Origin: Plazaster borealis
Lineage: Eukaryota > Echinodermata > Asteroidea > Forcipulatida > Labidiasteridae
Reading direction: 5' to 3'
DNA length: 64,000 bases
Assembly (NCBI GenBank): GCA_021014325.1
Contig: CM037474.1
Coordinates: 3,972,488 to 4,036,487, forward strand
Positions 11,577 to 46,046 of this stretch are shown one piece after another. Under the pieces are notes generated by a model. The model had not been told where the DNA came from and did no database searches. It saw nothing but the letters and a program-made list of their open reading frames with translations. Numbering within the stretch: the stretch's first letter is position 1; every line of letters starts with the position of its first letter. The translations under genes and the position numbers were made by a program.

Positions 11577-12900
11577 AGTGATTTTGCCTTTGCAGTTGAA
11601 ACCATCATGATTCAGTAACAAATAAACTCCTGTCGATCTGTAAAAAAAAAAAAAAGTCGGAAATGTAACAGAAATTTATTAAACTAAATATGTTTGAAAA
11701 AACCCCGCTATTTTCCCGAACGGACACATTTTTGTGACCATGTCTGTCAAAGGGCGAGTGACCCCCGGAGCACTGTTGCTCTTGTCAGCTCACAAAGTTA
11801 AAGCACTGTTTCAAGATGGTGTTTAGGTTACGTGATGAAGAAAGTTTTGTAAATGCTTGCACAGTTTATTTTAACAATTAATCTCTTTAGAGTACTCCAT
11901 GGTTCAACGATAAATGGTAGGTTTTCGCCAATATGCCAATCAGTAAGATAGTAGTTAATTATTGCACAATACAAGTTATGTAGAGAAATTTAAGCAAATG
12001 AACATGATGGGCCAACACAATTTATCTGCCCATCATGTTGTCGCCTGTTGCATGTGCTAATTTAAAGAGATTATTTGTTAAAATAAACTGCATGCATTTA
12101 CAAAACTTTCTCCATCACGTAACCGTGTTACTAAGTAATACTATATACCGGAAAATACAGGAAAAAAACGGAAAATACTGGAACCATTTGACTAATCAAG
12201 CTAGATGTGTTCGCTGAAATTGAATAAAGGTTAGCACCCAGACATGCTCTAGTCTAAGGTAACAATTTTAACGATAATATGGCATTTTTGCCCAGAAATA
12301 GTCAATGAAAATTCATCTGGGTCTTAATCCGGGCCGGGAAAATTAAATCAATTTTTGTTTCTAATTTGTATAAATCACCACGACATTTAAACATTTTTTT
12401 TACCAGATCAGCAGAAGGTTATTGGTTTCACAGTTTGAAAGTCTCTGATATTTTGGCGACTTGGCCAAGAAAACGTGAAACATCTGATATGCTAAGTCTG
12501 TGAGTGTGACAGTGAGTGAGACCCGCAATAATTGTGAGACTAAATGCCAAATGGAAAATACAATACTATAGCAGAGGTAGAACAGCAAGTTTTATAATTA
12601 TACTTATAATATTGCAGATTGAGTTGTGCACTCCACACAAAGTTTATACAAATACATCTTCTTTTGACAATTCAAATCTGAATGTAAACAATACCAATTG
12701 TCAATTGTGTGTAGACAGTCGTTGGGGTTTTCCAGTATTGTGCAAGAACAGAAATTGAATTGGACTTTATCACTCAACGCTGGAAATTTTGTCCAACCAT
12801 TCCATCATGATCCGTATGATCAAAATCAGTGGAAATCGTCAACTAACTTTACCTCATCTTGATTTTGTCATGTTATGATCTTGTTTTTTTTTAGCACACC
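11577..12900. other. Upstream region of the Drp1 gene
   Basis: No coding exon recognised. An A-run at 11642-11655 follows 'aacaaataaactcctgtcg'. Two segments, about 11810-11900 and 12045-12130, are partly inverted copies of each other ('gtgatgaagaaagttttgta' against 'tacaaaactttctccatcac'), giving a loose palindrome about 320 bases across. The promoter probably lies between here and 13129. Confidence 0.45.
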
Positions 12901-12922
12901 GTAAACTATAAAGGGCGCCACC

Positions 12923-35503
<22,581 letters not shown>

Positions 35504-35615
35504 GAAGTGTCTTGTGCTATGAGGCGGGGGAAGCAGTTGGGGGCATCTGAGCAGGTGCAGTGGAGATTCTTAACGGAGGGGGTACATCATGGCTTAGCGT
35601 CAGGGTTTCAGGATG

Positions 35616-35621
35616 AATAAA
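35616..35621 (+). terminator. Candidate Drp1 poly(A) signal
   Basis: A canonical AATAAA lies 113 bases after the Drp1 stop codon. Vertebrate DNM1L 3' UTRs are much longer, and further hexamers lie downstream, so this may be only one of several sites. Confidence 0.35.
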
Positions 35622-36990
35622 TCAATATGTTACGTAATGTTCAACTTCCAATCTGCTTGAGGAATGTTTCACAGAATTGTCTGCATCTTAGAATGGTCAA
35701 AATGCATCGTCATGTCAAAAAATGCCAGTCGTTAATTTTTTTTTTAGTTCACAATATTGACAAATATAAAGCAAACCAATCAGTAATAATTTTTTTAAAT
35801 TAAAGAACATTGGAAGAATTTTGTTGTATTTCTTTTGAGGTTTGAGTCATATGAAATATTTTTTTTATTTAAATAATGGGACAATTGTCTTTAAACAAAA
35901 TTGTTGTACCTTCCCTTTGAAGGACCATTGTATTATATTTATTTTGTTTATTAAAAAATGCAAACATGGCGGCCAAACAGCTGAGTCACTGATGCACACA
36001 AGGAATTAAAATATTAAAAATTAAAGGACACGATTAAAGAATTCAGATTCTTGCTTTAATGGGGGTGCGGGTCTCCATTCTTGCTTTTGCCTCAAATACA
36101 TACATGTGTTCAGCCAGTTGATACCTCATGCAAATTTATGCAAAATAATTGTGACCTCATCAATTATTATTCATGAGCATGAAATGCACAGGGTTGAGGC
36201 CATGTTGTTTTGTCATTTTGTTGTACTTGGGCGTTTCTTGTTGTCTGGCACCCTGTATACACAATGGCAGTGGTAGGTTTAATTATTATGTCATACAATA
36301 TAACTCTCATGGAATATCGAGCAAGGCTGATTATGACAAAATTGTCTTAAATTCAATCTTGGATTTTCTTCTGTGACTGGAAGCTGCATTTTTAATTGTC
36401 CTACTGTATATTGTTTTGTTTAATTAAGACAAACATTTGTGCTTCTGAATTTTTGTTGGTAATGCATTTGAATCGTATTGTATGTGAATTATCAATAATG
36501 CACCATAAGAAATTATTATCTCAATTTATTTGATGAAAACAGTTCCTTCAGAGCACCTATCATTCACTACAAGGACCAAGAATGAGAAATTTCAGACTTT
36601 TATCTGAACTCAGACTTTTTGAGCCTATGCCTGGTGAAAGAAGTAGCAAGTGTTTTCTTCAGATAAAGAAATCCTGCTCTTTGATCTACTTCTCTAGTGC
36701 TGAGGATACTGCTCCTAAAAGCTCCTTGGAATCTTGAGCTCCAGGGGTTACCAAAAGGTGGAAATGCCATCATTTCAACATACCTCCTAAAACTTGGATC
36801 CTTGTTTCAGACCTTTTTTGTCAGCAATGACTCTCACCCCTGAGGAATTCTGCCACCCCCTTGAAGGATCTTATCTTTAACAAGCTATGAAAACAAAACT
36901 CCCTGATCTTCGCAGTTTGACAATTTTTTCACTGGTTACAGAATATGATACGATTTGTTTTCTTATTTGGAAGTAAATTCTTTGGGGGTA
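35622..36990. other. Drp1 3' flank, no gene recognised
   Basis: AT-rich sequence likely to include 3' UTR. It contains 'caaacatggcggcc' near 35963 and short open frames only. No convincing exon or repeat family was identified. Confidence 0.4.
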
Positions 36991-37168
36991 AATATTATGA
37001 GAAAATAGAATTAGCTGTTACAAACTGCTTACCAACCAAAAGGACCTATGGTATAAATGCACAAAATAGTTAATGGCCTGACGTTTCGACCCTAGCAGAG
37101 TCTTTCTCGAAGGCTAAATGTGAGAAAGACTTTGCTAGGGTCGAAATGTCAGGCCATTAACTATTTCT
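36991..37168. repeat. Dispersed repeat with internal hairpin
   Basis: A copy of the 'tggcctgacgtttc' repeat (see 28911) whose right part folds back. 'taatggcctgacgtttcgac' near 37073 is answered by 'gtcgaaatgtcaggccatta' near 37140, spaced by 'tctcgaaggctaaatgtgag'. Confidence 0.75.
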
Positions 37169-38079
37169 TGGTAAATATTTTGTGTAAAAGTTCTTTCTGT
37201 TCGCAACTACTATTGTACTTTTCTATTCACGATTTTCTCTAAAAACATTTCAATCAAAATATTTTGAGGGTTGATTGAAACTTGCAAGATCTTGATGTTG
37301 AGTTCGCTTTAAAATACTTCCTTGACAATTTTGGGAAAAATGTTCTCTTGATTCTTTATGATCTCTGTGTGACAGACTCTGAAGAAATTGACATCAAATG
37401 TTGTCATAGTTCCGCTACTAGATACACCATAAGGCAGATCCCCCCATAAATGCGATTTTGTACATAAACTGAAAAATATATATATAACATTTGTACTTGT
37501 GAATTTATAGGTATGCAATATCTTTTTTTTCTGTGTATTGGTGTGGGAATATTTAAACTTAAAATTAAGAAAAAAGAAATGTTTGTGATTATAGGCAAAA
37601 AAACACAAAAACAGGACAAGTAAATGAGTGCTAATTTACAGTGCTAAATCAGCATTTAAAAGTTTGCTGTGATCATACCAAGTGCAAGGTATGCATAATT
37701 CAGAGCACCTAGATGGGTTAACTTTGAACTTTGTCCTTTCAACTCAGACCCTTTGCACAAGTTAACAATTCGTTCCAATGAATTTCATTTGATTGTTATC
37801 GATGTAATTATCTTTGTTTTTTTTTATTACAGTTGGCTCATGATAGGTTAACAATTTATAATAGTAATTTTTGTCTTCTTTTATTCTTGAAATACTGAAT
37901 TTTTAAAAATATTTTTTGCCAGTGATCCTTAATGGATCCTGCCTTTTGATAAGTTTACTGTGAATAATAACTCGACACCCGCATTGTTAAGCTGTTTTGG
38001 AATGAAGTGACTTGGCTACAGCTGTGGCTGTTAGCAGCAGCGACACCATTAAAGATTAGTAGTTTTCAACAGTCTGACC

Positions 38080-38515
38080 TTAGCATGTGGCGTGCCGAGC
38101 CAGAGCGGTCTATCGCACTGGATTCAAGCTCTGGTGTTTCTCATCAGCAGAGTGTGGGTTTGAGTCCCAGTCTTAACACTTGTGTCCTTAAGCAAAACAC
38201 TTAACCATTATTGCTTCATCCCTCGGATGGGATATAAAACTGTTGGTCCCGTGTGTTGTGTAATGTATGGAAAAGAACCCAGTACATTTGTGGTTTAAGA
38301 GAAGGTGTTTCCCCCCGGTGTTCTCTGGTATGGTTGGCTGCAGATTGTGTCACAGCACCTTGTAAACCATAACATGCTATTTGAATAGATGGGTCTTATA
38401 ATTCGAACTTAGCTTCGCATACCTTGTAGAAAATAAATAGTGAGTGCTTGATATGCCCTCGGGTGTGATTAAGCAGTATATAAGATCTGCTTATTGGTAT
38501 TATTAGCTATTACCG
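38080..38515 (+). mobile_element. tRNA-derived SINE, family 1 (near full length)
   Basis: The best-preserved copy. Head 'gtggcgtgccgagccagagc' (A-box region) and 'gtgtgggtttgagtcccag' (B box). Body 'cccagtacatttgtggttta'. The 3' part near 38440-38490 has 'tgagtgcttgatatgccc' and ends in an ATT-rich tail. Confidence 0.8.
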
Positions 38516-39730
38516 AAGCTCAGACACACTGTTAGAGTCTGGGTTTGGTGGTATACCTGACCACCATACAAAGGGTGATCAGTTTAACAGTGCAAAAGAC
38601 TCACACAGAACCTGTTGGGTGGGTTTTTGGTGGAATAGGTATAAGAAGAGATTGTTTTTTTTATTAGCCTTCTTAAAATCTGGATTCCGTTAACAATTCA
38701 AATAATTAATTACATCTGTAATTTTTTGTTACAAACTCAGAGATAACACCATGCAAGACTAGAAAGTGTGCAATTATTACTTAAAAACAAAGCAAATTTC
38801 TTTTTAAATTTAGTTTTGCCATTAATTGATTTAAGCCCTCCAATATATTTTCAGGTAATTTTAGCCTGAAATTTTCCCACAAAACCTTGAATATACAGGA
38901 ATTTTCAATCTTGTTCATAGTTTCAACAATTTAGATAAATCGGGAGATCGTTTTGGCATAAAGATTCTGTTTGATAAAAAAGTGAAATAAACCTATTTAT
39001 TTGAAAGGGTCTGTAAGAAGTGTAAAAAGTGTTTCAAAGTCCGAGGTTATTGTAGATAGTATGTCGCAGTAGTGTGAAGCAATAGTGCAGTGGAAAAGCA
39101 CTTCTACGATGTTTCACTTTACAGTCTCCATGTTCTCCTTCCATGCTAACGTGCGTTACAATACTGAAGCTTGGAGGCAAGTAGTCTGGTGCCTTGGTGA
39201 GTGGTAACCCAACTGCTGTGGTGCTTATACAGGAAACCTGACTAAGATGTCACTGTCATGTTCCCTGTATACCATAAAAGATATGAATACTGCTACAGAA
39301 AAGGCACCAGACTATTTTCCCATACAGCCTCAGTTTCGATACTATAACTTGAATGGAAGACAAAATGGCTGCTCTGTATAAAAGATATTTGACTGCAGTT
39401 GCAACCGTTGATATATGGAAACTTGTTCCATGAGGTCTTTTAAAACGATGTGAAATCAATTTTAGATGTAACTATTATGTCATGTGACCTGACGTTTGTT
39501 AAAATTGTGGCGGTAGTGTATCTATAGATCAAAGATATTAAATCAATTTATTGAAAATGCTTAATATTTCCACTTTCAGAATTGGATTAATTAAAGAAGT
39601 ACAGAATGAACATGAGCCTTGATTTGTCATTATTTGAGGTCTTAATTTTCGTGGCTTTTGTTGCACTGCTTGGACTGTATAAAGCGGTGATCACCTCCTG
39701 AGCGAGGTTTTACTGTACCACTTGTAGCCA
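38516..39730. other. Intergenic, loose inverted repeat only
   Basis: No gene recognised. Around 39040-39420 two segments look partly inverted ('aagtagtctggtgcctt' against 'aaggcaccagacta'), spanning about 190 bases and suggesting an old MITE. Confidence 0.45.
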
Positions 39731-39734
39731 TTTG

Positions 39735-39925
39735 GTGCTCGATACGCGGCATGGTGTACCCCTCCCCCCTCCTATTGTGTCTTTATTGTGTTCTGGGAAT
39801 CTCAGGAATTGTTAAGAGGATTTTTGGGTGGGGGGGGGGGACTTCTGTACAAGAGAGGATGAATGTGTTTGTGTACAGGTACATTTTTGGGGTGGGGACA
39901 ACTCCCTCTGCCATATTGTGCATGA
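39735..39925 (+). repeat. Dispersed repeat ('ggcatggtgtacccc')
   Basis: Same family as 17795-17975. It contains an uninterrupted run of ten G at the family's internal G-run site (39831-39840). Confidence 0.7.
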
Positions 39926-40104
39926 TGTACTTGTAGTAGTCAATATTTGTAAATAAGAATAGAGTGGAATAAATAATATCTTCCAAAAATAATCTGTGGC
40001 CCACTTGCCCTCAGGTGACCTCCATCCTCCACTCTTATGTCACTTCTTACCAACAAGTTTCGACTTAGATTATAATAGATATGTCTGGCCTAGTATATGC
40101 CTGG

Positions 40105-40335
40105 GTTTGCCATTAACATTTTCAGTGACCATGGCAAGTGGGACCAGTTTAGCTTGTCATTTCATTATACATGTAGTCAGCCAGCTTTTTCACTAGTCCA
40201 TACTTCAAATGAAATGGGGATGCTTTTCAACGCTGAACTAGCTAGCCAGACCAATTGTAGTGAATTTTTGACTGGTCCTTGGGTGTTTTAGTTGGCATTT
40301 GGCCAGCGGACCACTGTTCAGGGAGAATGCTGAAT
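40105..40335. repeat. Dispersed repeat ('agtgactggccagcag' family)
   Basis: Relative of 17378-17560, with 'ctagtccatacttcaaatga' and 'agctagccagaccaattg'. It ends near 'ttggccagcggaccactgtt'. Confidence 0.6.
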
Positions 40336-40557
40336 ATATATATATCATGTCTCTGTTACCATGGTGTGCACTCTCAGGATATTAGCATGTTAAGACCAAT
40401 AGGTCACTATCACCGAGGCAATATCAGTAAAGTTAGCCAGGTCTCTTGATGTGCACAGGTCTTGTAATTGTCGATCTGGGTATAGCACAGTAAGTGCTTC
40501 ATTGTTTGTGGTACCCCACAGTCACAGTGTGTACATTAATGTATAGTTTTGTCATCC

Positions 40558-40803
40558 GGGCCCAATTTCATGGCTCTGCCTCACCGCCGAATTCTTCGCT
40601 TGTGATCACCATCTTCACTTACAGGGCAAGTGCCAAATTTCTGCGCTAGCTGTGTAAGGGAAGAATGCCTAGTAACGTGGACTATGCACGCGCACAAGCA
40701 GAATTTCCCTGCTAACCTGTGAATACGCTTGACATGCGGAAATCCCTGCTTCCGTAAGCGCCGATTCTTTGCTTACGGTAAGCAGAGCCATGAAATTGGG
40801 CCC
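40558..40803. mobile_element. Palindromic MITE, 'caatttcatggctctgc' subfamily
   Basis: Ends 'cccaatttcatggctctgc' and inverted 'gcagagccatgaaattggg', about 245 bases apart. The ends are better preserved than in the other copies. The interior differs from 6212. Confidence 0.8.
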
Positions 40804-41061
40804 AGGTAGGATTTCCCACTTCACCTCAAGTACCCTATAAAGATCCAGTGATAAGCAATTGTCATTTGGGCCTGCAGTTCTCCATCCTCCACAATCAGAC
40901 AACTTCATGTAGGGTATTTGGCAGGATTTTGGAGGGTTATAGAGATCTGAATGAAGTCTCTCCTACTAAATTAATTGACTCTTAAGAATACTGTTTGGGT
41001 TGCATTTAGTTGTTATTTTAAGTAATAAACCACAAGGTAAACTGACTGGGTAAATTTTAAA

Positions 41062-41259
41062 TAATTTTGGGTTGAACAAAGAAAAATTTACTTGATTGGG
41101 ACTTGAACTTGTGACCTTTGGATTAGCATGTTGGTGCTCTACCAACTGAGCTGTCCATCAACATGCGCTAGACAGCTCAGTTGGTGGAGTGCCGGCACAT
41201 TAATCCGCAGGTCCAAGTCCTGCTCTAGTCAATTTTTCTTTGTTCAACTCAAAATTAGT
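41062..41259. mobile_element. Head-to-head tRNA-like inverted repeat
   Basis: Two tRNA-like sequences face each other. On the minus strand the left one has A box 'agctcagttggtagagc' and B box 'gttcaagtcc'. On the plus strand the right one has 'agctcagttggtggagtgc' and 'ggtccaagtcc'. Outer arms 'ttgaacaaagaaaaatt' and 'aatttttctttgttcaa' also pair, so about 200 bases form one palindrome. Confidence 0.75.
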
Positions 41260-42776
41260 TATTATTTCATTATCAGTATGACTGATGAAGAAAAAAAACT
41301 GTCTCTGAGTCTCTGCATCTCCAAAACAAAGATATACTTCCCACTGTAAAGAAAAACAAACATACACAATATTTAAAAATTGAATTTAGATTTATTTTAA
41401 TGTCCACATTAGTTGTTGCATAATTTAGGATTCACATTAACACAAAACTCCCTTGAGGTGATTTTATTAGTAAAAAAACAACAACAACATCACTGCAAAC
41501 CTTTTTAAAAAGTAAGAAATATATAAATAACTTTTTGCGTAAGGGTTTTCTGCAACCTGGAACATTTTGACACAAATTTGAAATGTTAATGTGTAGTGCA
41601 TCATATAATTAAAATATTCTTTGAAAGAAAATTAAATCAAAGAGGTTCTTTGTAAGACTTTGTAAATACACATAAAACTGTAATAGAAAAACTCAAGAAA
41701 ATATTTTTTCAGATTTTAGTCTTGGCACAACAACGGCAATCATTTCATACAAAAAGCACACACACAAAATATACAAATTTCACAAAATGAAAATAAAAAA
41801 GTTAAAAATAAAATAGTATTTCAGAAGCAATGATAAGTTTTATGGCAAACCAAACGATCTTTTTGACCAACAATGTATTCAGTTTTTAGTCTGAGGTATT
41901 CAGATTGAGGCATTCACTTTTGACCAAGTGTTGGTCAATGGTTTTTACTATTTTTGTTTAATAAAAAAAAATGCCCAACACAAGCCCAGAGCGCCACTCG
42001 TGAGGGCTACAAAGCAAATTTAGACAAGTTAAAAGAAGAGAAGGTATCTGTTCACATTCCTCTTCAATTGAAATGGATTGTAAGATGGTGGAAAACAAGA
42101 TATATGTAGGGAGTTCCAAAATGCAGCTTTACAAGGGAAAAAGTTTGCACAATATCTTACAGTGCTGGCCAAAGATTTAGAGTGCCAAATTATTTATTTC
42201 TTCTGTGCATCAGCGCATTTGAGCAAACCTTTGATTTAGGCGATTTATAGTTTTTGACTGATTGATTAATTGCATCAAAAGATTTTGCTTGCCAAAATGT
42301 GGTCTAGTGAATATAAAAACAGAAGACACCCTGTGTTTTTTGCATATAGTCATAAATCTTCAAAGAGATTTTATAACTTTGAGTTTTACAAAGTTATTAT
42401 TTTAGTCCTAAAGCTTGCGTCATTGAAAATAAAAACAGAAGACACCCTGTAGTTTTTGCATAGTATTATAAACTTATAAAGAGATTTTATAACTTTGAGT
42501 TCTCAGAGTTATTATTTTAGTGCTATAGCTTGCGTCAATGAAAATAACAACAGAAGACAACCTGGAAGTTTTCCATAGTATTATAAACTTTTAAAGAGAT
42601 TTTATATTTTTGAGTTCGCAGAGTTATTATTTTACTCCTATAGCTTGCGTCAATGCTAAAACAAAACAAAAACCACCCTGGATATTTTAAATAGTATAAT
42701 AAAATTTTAAAGAGGTTTTTTAACTATTGAGTTTGTAACACTTTGATTGATGTTATATACATCCTTTATGACTGTG
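41260..42776. other. Intergenic, AT-rich with diverged 122-bp repeats
   Basis: No gene. Between about 42290 and 42740 a unit of about 122 bases recurs roughly four times, marked by 'aaagagattttataactttg', 'ttattattttagtcctaaag' and 'cttgcgtcaatgaaaa'. On the minus strand AATAAA-type hexamers (for example at 41391-41396) could terminate the LRRC74-like transcript. Confidence 0.55.
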
Positions 42777-42967
42777 ACCCAATTTCATGGAGCTGCTTAA
42801 GAACAAAAAATAGCTCAGCACAAAACAATTTTGGTTACCAGAAATAAGTTACCAGCTAAATAAACCATTTGATCACATGTACAACTTGTGACTGGTTTCC
42901 TGCTAAATGACACTTAGCAGAAATTTGTTAAGCAATATCTTCTGCTTAAGCAGTTCTATGAAATTGC
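42777..42967. mobile_element. Palindromic MITE, 'caatttcatagagctgc' family
   Basis: Starts 'cccaatttcatggagctgct' and ends 'agcagttctatgaaattg'. The interior 'gatcacatgtacaacttgtg' matches 6212 closely. Confidence 0.75.
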
Positions 42968-43576
42968 AGATTTGTACTTGTAATATATAGCAGAATATTG
43001 TGCATAACAACAGTGTATTTCATTAACGATCAAGAAGATTCGACAGGATGTGTGTGCATTCAGAGTAGATTTTCATTGTTGCATCACTCATCTGCTTACA
43101 AAAACCACCGGCAAGTTAGCGTACCTTTTGCTTTACGCCGTGTGATTTCTCAGGATTTTTTTCCTGATTTCAGGAGTTTCTCAAAACCTCTTTGAGCCTT
43201 CAGATTTTCCTGAAAGAAGCGAAGCAGAGTCACCAAAGGAAGACGGAAAAAGTCCACATTGTGTCCAAACCTGTAGTCTTGTATTTTTGGTGATGCACAG
43301 AGTCTGTAAACCTCCTGAATTGTAACATTTGAGAGGTTGTGGATCTAAAATAATGGGGACCCAGTGCCTTTAGCCATTTTCAGTATTTTTAACATGCTTC
43401 AAATCTCATCCCTTGGTAAAAGCAGTGGTTGTGAAATAGGAACTAGGCTTTGGGCAGTGGCGTAATTAAGGGGGGGGGGAGCACGTGCCCCCAAACTTGA
43501 CTTTATGGGCTTTACTTCAGTTAACTCTTTCCACTGTACCCTTATTGCAAAAAAAACACAACAATGAGAGGACGAG
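42968..43576. other. Intergenic before the minisatellite
   Basis: No gene recognised. Part of 43130-43330 resembles, in inverted form, 48175-48330 ('caccaaaggaagacgg' against 'ccctttggtgac', and 'ccaaacctgtagtcttgta' against 'acaaaactacaggtttgg'), so both are copies of one dispersed repeat. A G-run lies at 43471-43479. Confidence 0.5.
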
Positions 43577-46046
43577 GATGCAAGGACAGACGTCCAGTGG
43601 CTGGTCCTATTAGCTTGTACCTTCAGCTGACGATCGAAAGACAGATGTTCAGTGGTTGGTCCTGTTACCTTGTACCTTTAGCTGACAATGCAAAGACAGA
43701 CGTCCAGTGGCTGGGCCAGTTAGCTTGTACCTTTAGCTGACGATGCAAGGACAGACGTCCAGTGGTTGGTCCTGTTACCTTGTACCTTTAGCTGACGATG
43801 CAAGGACAGATGTCTGTTAGCTTGTACCTTTAGCTGACGATGCAAGGACAGATGTCTGTTAGCTTGTACCTTTAGCTGACGATGCAAGGACAGATGTCCA
43901 GTGGTTGGTCCTGTTACCTTGTACCTTTAGCTGATGATGCAAGGACAGACGTCCAGTGGTTGGTCCTGTTAGCTTGTACCTTTAGCTGACGATGCAAGGA
44001 CAGACGTCCAGTGGTTGGTCCTGTTACCTTGTACCTTTAGCTGACGATGCAAGGACAGATGTCCAGTGGTTGGTCCTGTTAGCTTGTACCTTCAGCTGAC
44101 GATGCAAGGACAGATGTCTGTTAGCTTGTACCTTTAGCTGACGATGCAAGGACAGATGTCTGTTAGCTTGTACCTTTAGCTGACGATGCAAGGACAGATG
44201 TCCAGTGGTTGGTCCTGTTAGCTTGTACCTTTAGCTGACGATGCAAGGACAGATGTCCAGTGGTTGGTCCTGTTAGCTTGTACCTTTAGCTGATGATGCA
44301 AGGACAGACGTCCAGTGGTTGGTCCTGTTAGCTTGTACCTTTAGCTGATGATGCAAGGACAGATGTCCAGTGGTTGGTCCTGTTACCTTGTACCTTTAGC
44401 TGACGATGCAAGGACAGATGTCTGTTAGCTTGTACCTTTAGCTGACGATGCAAGGACAGATGTCCAGTGGTTGGTCCTGTTAGCTTGTACCTTTAGCTGA
44501 CGATGCAAGGACAGATGTCCAGTGGTTGGTCCTGTTACCTTGTACCTTTAGCTGATGATGCAAGGACAGACGTCCAGTGGTTGGTCCTGTTAGCTTGTAC
44601 CTTTAGCTGATGATGCAAGGACAGATGTCCAGTGGTTGGTCCTGTTAGCTTGTACCTTTAGCTGACGATGCAAGGACAGATGTCCAGTGGTTGGTCCTGT
44701 TACCTTGTACCTTTAGCTGATGATGCAAGGACAGACGTCCAGTGGTTGGTCCTGTTAGCTTGTACCTTTAGCTGACGATGCAAGGACAGATGTCCAGTGG
44801 TTGGTCCTGTTACCTTGTACCTTTAGCTGATGATGCAAGGACAGACGTCCAGTGGTTGGTCCTGTTAGCTTGTACCTTTAGCTGATGATGCAAGGACAGA
44901 TGTCCAGTGGTTGGTCCTGTTACCTTGTACCTTTAGCTGACGATGCAAGGACAGATGTTCAGTGGTTGGTCCTGTTAGCTTGTACCTTTAGCTGATGATG
45001 CAAGGACAGATGTCCAGTGGCTGGTCCTATTAGCTTGTACCTTCAGCTGACGATCGAAAGACAGATGTCCAGTGGCTGGTCCTATTAGCTTGTACCTTCA
45101 GCTGACGATCGAAAGACAGATGTCCAGTGGCTGGGCCAGTTAGCTTGTACCTTTAGCTGACAATCGAAAGACAGATGTTCAGTGGTTGGTCCTGTTACCT
45201 TGTACCTTTAGCTGACAATGGAAAGACAGATGTCCAGTGGCTGGGCCAGTTAGCTTGTACCTTTAGCTGACGATGCAAGGACAGACGTCCAGTGGTTGGT
45301 CCTGTTACCTTGTACCTTTAGCTGATGATGCAAGGACAGATGTCCAGTGGCTGGTCCTATTAGCTTGTACCTTTAGCTGACGATGCAAGGACAGATGTCC
45401 AGTGGTTGGTCCTGTTACCTTGTACCTTTAGCTGATGATGCAAGGACAGATGTCCAGTGGTTGGTCCTGTTAGCTTGTACCTTTAGCTGACGATGCAAGG
45501 ACAGATGTCCAGTGGTTGGTCCTGTTAGCTTGTACCTTCAGCTGATGATGCAAAGACAGATGTCCAGTGGTTGGTCCTGTTAGCTTGTACCTTTAGCTGA
45601 TGATGCAAAGACAGATGTCCAGTGGTTGGTCCTGTTAGCTTGTACCTTTAGCTGACGATGCAAAGACAGATGTCCAGTGGTTGGTCCTGTTACCTTGTAC
45701 CTTTAGCTGATGATGCAAAGACAGATGTCCAGTGGTTGGTCCTGTTAGCTTGTACCTTTAGCTGACGATGCAAGGACAGACGTCCAGTGGTTGGTCCTGT
45801 TAGCTTGTACCTTTAGCTAATGATGCAAGGACAGATGTCCAGTGGTTGGTCCTGTTAGCTTGTACCTTCAGCTGATGATGCAAAGACAGATGTCCAGTGG
45901 TTGGTCCTGTTACCTTGTACCTTTAGCTGATGATGCAAAGACAGATGTCCAGTGGTTGGTCCTGTTAGCTTGTACCTTTAGCTGACGATGCAAGGACAGA
46001 CGTCCAGTGGTTGGTCCTGTTAGCTTGTACCTTTAGCTGACGATGG
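43577..46046 (+). repeat. 55/42-bp minisatellite array, roughly 45 units
   Basis: The main unit is 55 bases and includes 'gatgcaaggacagatgtcca' and 'gttagcttgtacctttagct'. A shorter 42-base variant lacks the 13-base 'ccagtggttggtc' and occurs in clusters (near 43800-43860, 44105-44160 and 44405-44440). Units alternate between 'gttagcttg' and 'gttaccttg', and between 'gacgatg' and 'gatgatg', in patterns that suggest block duplications. The outermost units near 43620 and 45050-45230 are the most divergent ('cgatcgaaagac'). 55 is not a multiple of 3, so the array is not coding. Its right edge overlaps the LRRC74-like terminal exon. Confidence 0.97.

Noticed and set aside
38007..38204. 65-aa plus-strand ORF
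   Set aside because: Mostly composed of SINE family 1 sequence.
43577..46046. CRISPR-like array
   Set aside because: Units are directly adjacent with no unique spacers and the genome is eukaryotic; this is a minisatellite.
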